From positions 1 to 64,000 of the forward strand of contig JAUHXA010000020.1 of assembly GCA_030427245.1 (NCBI GenBank): a stretch of 64,000 bases of DNA, given 5' to 3'. Both the position numbers and the translations under genes were made by a program. This DNA is from Bacteroidia bacterium (GTDB lineage Bacteria; Bacteroidota; Bacteroidia; Chitinophagales; UBA2359). Position 1 is the first letter of the stretch; the number at the start of each line of letters is the position of its first letter. The notes under the pieces were generated by a model. The model saw only the letters and a list, made by a program, of their open reading frames with translations. It had not been told where the DNA came from and ran no database searches. Below, in pieces: positions 61,651 to 64,000 of this stretch.

Positions 61651-61717
61651 TTTTTAGGTATAAAACCATAAAGCAATTCAGCCATAAAACCATCTAACCG
61701 TTCAACAATGAGACAAT

Positions 61718-62323
61718 TCAACCATTAATAGATATTTTATCTTGGATATAATTGAAGACTTGCTCTACCGCTTCTTCAATTGTAGTTTTATCAGTTCTAA
61801 TTTCAAGGCCATTTTCGGGAGCTTCAAAGGGTGCATCAATACCTGTGAAATTCTTAATCAAGCCTGCCCTTGCTTTTTTGTAAAGCCCTTTTACATCTCG
61901 CTGTTCACAGACTTCAATAGGCGCATTAATATAAATCTCCAAAAAATCAGCTTCGCCTACAATGTCTTTCGCTACTTGTCGAATCGCTTTGGTTGGGCTG
62001 ACAAAACTGCAAATCGTCACCACACCACACTGCAAAAACAAATTGGCTACCTCACCAATACGACGAATATTTTCGGCTCTATCTTCTTCCGAAAAGCCCA
62101 AGTTATTGTTGATACCCGAACGGATATTGTCTCCGTCCAATACTTTGGTTAAAAAGCCCTTTTGATGCAAAAGCTGTTCCAAACCTTTTGCAACAGTGCT
62201 TTTGCCCGAACCCGAAAGTCCCGTCATCCAAATCACAACCGCTTTCTGTTTCAGCAATTGTTCTTTATCACTTCGTTGAAGCAGTTGGTCAAAAATAGGA
62301 TGAATGTTCTCGTTCTTTTTCAT
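61718..62323 (-). CDS. cysC: Adenylyl-sulfate kinase
   Basis: A 201-residue APS kinase. GLSGSGKST near residue 36 is the P-loop, DGDNIRSGINNNLGFSEEDR near residue 62 is the APS-binding stretch, and the C-terminal lid VRDVKGLYKKARAGLIKNFTG-like region is present. It phosphorylates APS to PAPS. As the first gene of cysC-cysD-cysN it fits a sulfate-activation operon; no cysH or cysI lies in the window. Confidence 0.96.
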   Translation of the reverse strand: MKKNENIHPIFDQLLQRSDKEQLLKQKAVVIWMTGLSGSGKSTVAKGLEQLLHQKGFLTKVLDGDNIRSGINNNLGFSEEDRAENIRRIGEVANLFLQCGVVTICSFVSPTKAIRQVAKDIVGEADFLEIYINAPIEVCEQRDVKGLYKKARAGLIKNFTGIDAPFEAPENGLEIRTDKTTIEEAVEQVFNYIQDKISING

Positions 62324-62464
62324 GTAGGATATATAACTTTAGAGACTGGTTTTAGTGGGTATCAGCTACCCTTTGACCATTTGAAGCCGCAAAGATACAC
62401 TGAATTCAGCAAAATGGAAATTTGGTATATGGAGAGGGGGGAAAATAAAAATACATAAAAACAT

Positions 62465-64000
62465 TTAAACGAAACTCACTAGCAATTGCATAATGTTTTG
62501 CATCCAAAACAGTGCCTTAGTCGACCATTTCAGCAAAGGAGAGGTGTCAGAATCGAGAACTAGACTATTGTTGAGATAATTGGCATCTATCGCCGTTTTG
62601 TATTTGGGATCAATATGTGCAGAGACAATTTGCTTTGAACCTGTGTAAGAGAGTTGATGAAAACGGTCTTTACCATCCCATTGTTCCAGTGTTTCGCTGC
62701 CATCGTCAAATCGCACCAAGATTTCGGTAGGAACATACATACCACCCAAACGATAGAGATTGACGGTACTGTAATATTTTTTCGGTTGACTCTCTATTTC
62801 TTTTGCTTGTTCTTCTTCTCCAAAATGACTTTTGCCCCCTTTGTCTGTATCAAATAAGCCAATTGGAGGTCTCACCAAGTCATTGCTGATTGCCGCTACT
62901 TTGTAGTCGCACATATCAGAACCGTACAAAACTTGGTCGAAAAACCAATCCATTCCATTTGGAAATTTGTTGGGATGATTTTTACACACGATTTCATTCA
63001 CTACTCCAATAAAATCCCTACCCGAAGGATGTTTGAATTTCCACCGATTGAAGTAGGTTTTCATGATTTCGGTCATTGTTTGTTCGCCGGTCATTCCTTC
63101 CAAAGTTTGCAGCCAAGTAACAGGTTTGGAATAACTCAACTCTTTGACTTCCTGAACAGGCGGCAACTGCCACGGAATGACAGCCGTTTCGGAGATTTTC
63201 GGATTGTCCATGTTCAGATACCTCGCTCGGCTCATTTCCAGGTCACCACTTCGATAACCAAATAAATTGACCACAGAAGTTTTGTCACCATAAGTTGCAT
63301 CCATAATTCGACTTTCATAGTAAGACACCAAACCTTCGTCCAACCACGCCTCTTCTGCTTCATGCGAAGCTACCATTTGCATAAAGTATTGATGGACATA
63401 CTCATGAACCGTCAATATTTCAGGAGTTCGGATGCCCTCAGGCAATCCATAAACAGAGGGAACCGTAATGAGCGTTGGGTATTCCATCGCCGAAGAACGT
63501 ATTCCTTCAACGGGAGGACCAACAATCGTCAGGTTGGGATATGGATAGTGTCCCACATGCTCATTCATATACGAAATTGCAGCTTTTGCCGCCTTCAAAA
63601 ATCGGTCTTTGTGCATTGCATGTTCAGGTTGAATCAACAAACGAATATCGACCCCCTCCCATGTTTCAGTCTCGTCTGTAAAACAGGGCGATGCTGTCCA
63701 TGCAAAATCTATCACATCTTCGGCTCGGTAATAGACCGTTCGAGTGCCATCCTCATTCAACCGCTCGTCCTGCAATACGCCCGATGCACCAATCACCAAA
63801 TCTTGTGGTGTGGTAATCTTGACATCATAGACCCCAAAATCGGCGTAGAACTCAGAACGTGAATGAAATTGGTGACAATTCCATTTTCCTTCCTCTTCTT
63901 GATACCTCATTCCCGCAGGTTCATAAACTCCAAATTTGGGAAACCACTGAACTGCCAATAGATAACCGCCTTTGCAATACCCAACTCTCGCCATAATCTT
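62465..64000 (-). CDS. M1 family (gluzincin) aminopeptidase-like protein, partial
   Basis: The right edge cuts this gene; the frame is open to 64000, so about 511 residues are seen and the N terminus is missing. The zinc motif HEYVHQYF... with the Glu of AWLDEG is complete (HExxH-x18-E), and SSAMEYP stands where M1 enzymes have GAMEN. A C-terminal hydrophobic segment (ALFWMQNIMQLLVSF) ends the protein and could be a membrane anchor. It removes N-terminal residues from peptides if active. The Asn of GAMEN is replaced by Tyr, so substrate handling may differ. Confidence 0.88.
   Translation of the reverse strand, partial: KIMARVGYCKGGYLLAVQWFPKFGVYEPAGMRYQEEEGKWNCHQFHSRSEFYADFGVYDVKITTPQDLVIGASGVLQDERLNEDGTRTVYYRAEDVIDFAWTASPCFTDETETWEGVDIRLLIQPEHAMHKDRFLKAAKAAISYMNEHVGHYPYPNLTIVGPPVEGIRSSAMEYPTLITVPSVYGLPEGIRTPEILTVHEYVHQYFMQMVASHEAEEAWLDEGLVSYYESRIMDATYGDKTSVVNLFGYRSGDLEMSRARYLNMDNPKISETAVIPWQLPPVQEVKELSYSKPVTWLQTLEGMTGEQTMTEIMKTYFNRWKFKHPSGRDFIGVVNEIVCKNHPNKFPNGMDWFFDQVLYGSDMCDYKVAAISNDLVRPPIGLFDTDKGGKSHFGEEEQAKEIESQPKKYYSTVNLYRLGGMYVPTEILVRFDDGSETLEQWDGKDRFHQLSYTGSKQIVSAHIDPKYKTAIDANYLNNSLVLDSDTSPLLKWSTKALFWMQNIMQLLVSFV

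Overview
The window reads as a chromosomal segment of a Bacteroidota bacterium, with an AT-rich genome of roughly 38-40% GC by eye. The phylum call rests on many secreted proteins ending in type IX secretion (T9SS) C-terminal sorting domains, on a sigma-54 factor and housekeeping genes of Bacteroidota style, and on weak or absent Shine-Dalgarno sequences. The giant repeat-rich adhesin-like genes, CHAT-TPR proteins and sigma/anti-sigma-TPR pairs suggest the Saprospiria/Lewinella side of the phylum, but that is only an impression. No tRNA, rRNA, CRISPR array, transposase or phage gene was seen.

Layout. 1-424: tandem 115-bp repeats running into an AI-2E-family permease gene. 1.5-14 kb: housekeeping and envelope genes, namely rpoN, a Rieske protein, an MBOAT acyltransferase with its SGNH-like partner, an FAD/NAD(P) oxidoreductase, an M16 peptidase, a thioredoxin-like protein, an ABC exporter and a methyltransferase. 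14-21.5 kb: an alpha/beta hydrolase, then a regulatory-looking locus with a small unknown protein plus a membrane TPR-CHAT protease-like protein on the + strand, and on the - strand an ECF-like sigma factor with a transmembrane TPR anti-sigma-like partner. 21.8-34 kb: a - strand island of large T9SS-exported proteins (one an M43 metalloprotease) and two small secreted paralogues. 34.7-42.3 kb: a hybrid sensor kinase/AraC protein, a GNAT acetyltransferase, a glycosyltransferase, an LpxH-like phosphatase and unknown proteins. 42.7-53.6 kb: a second, + strand T9SS island with a 1,647-residue adhesin-like protein and a duplicated A-B-A-B-A series of surface-protein modules. 53.8-64 kb: an SDR and a QueA-like protein, metF, a Crp/Fnr regulator, a second SDR, the cysC-cysD-cysN sulfate-activation cluster, and a partial M1 peptidase running off the right edge.

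The most notable signal is a bipartite motif, GGTAACC-N12-TGCTATTAATG, found eight times between 15.5 and 37.6 kb (spacer 12 nt in seven sites, 13 in one). It sits 39-106 nt upstream of start codons of seven genes or operons: the CHAT operon, a small unknown gene, four T9SS proteins and a small secreted protein. The eighth site precedes what looks like a decayed small ORF. Spacing and position look like an alternative-sigma promoter. Because an ECF-like sigma factor and its anti-sigma-like partner lie in the middle of the sites, I propose a local ECF regulon linking a CHAT protease-like protein to a T9SS surface-protein set. This is inference from sequence and context.

Other points: a nine-C tract just after an ATG leaves the giant adhesin out of frame, a candidate phase-variation switch. 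Several families of dispersed palindromes occur, one with alternative mutually exclusive pairings. A structured candidate small RNA lies at 42360-42489. Minisatellites lie between the cys genes. Several gene remnants are present, including a T9SS sorting domain detached by stops and a frameshift and a 5'-truncated module copy.
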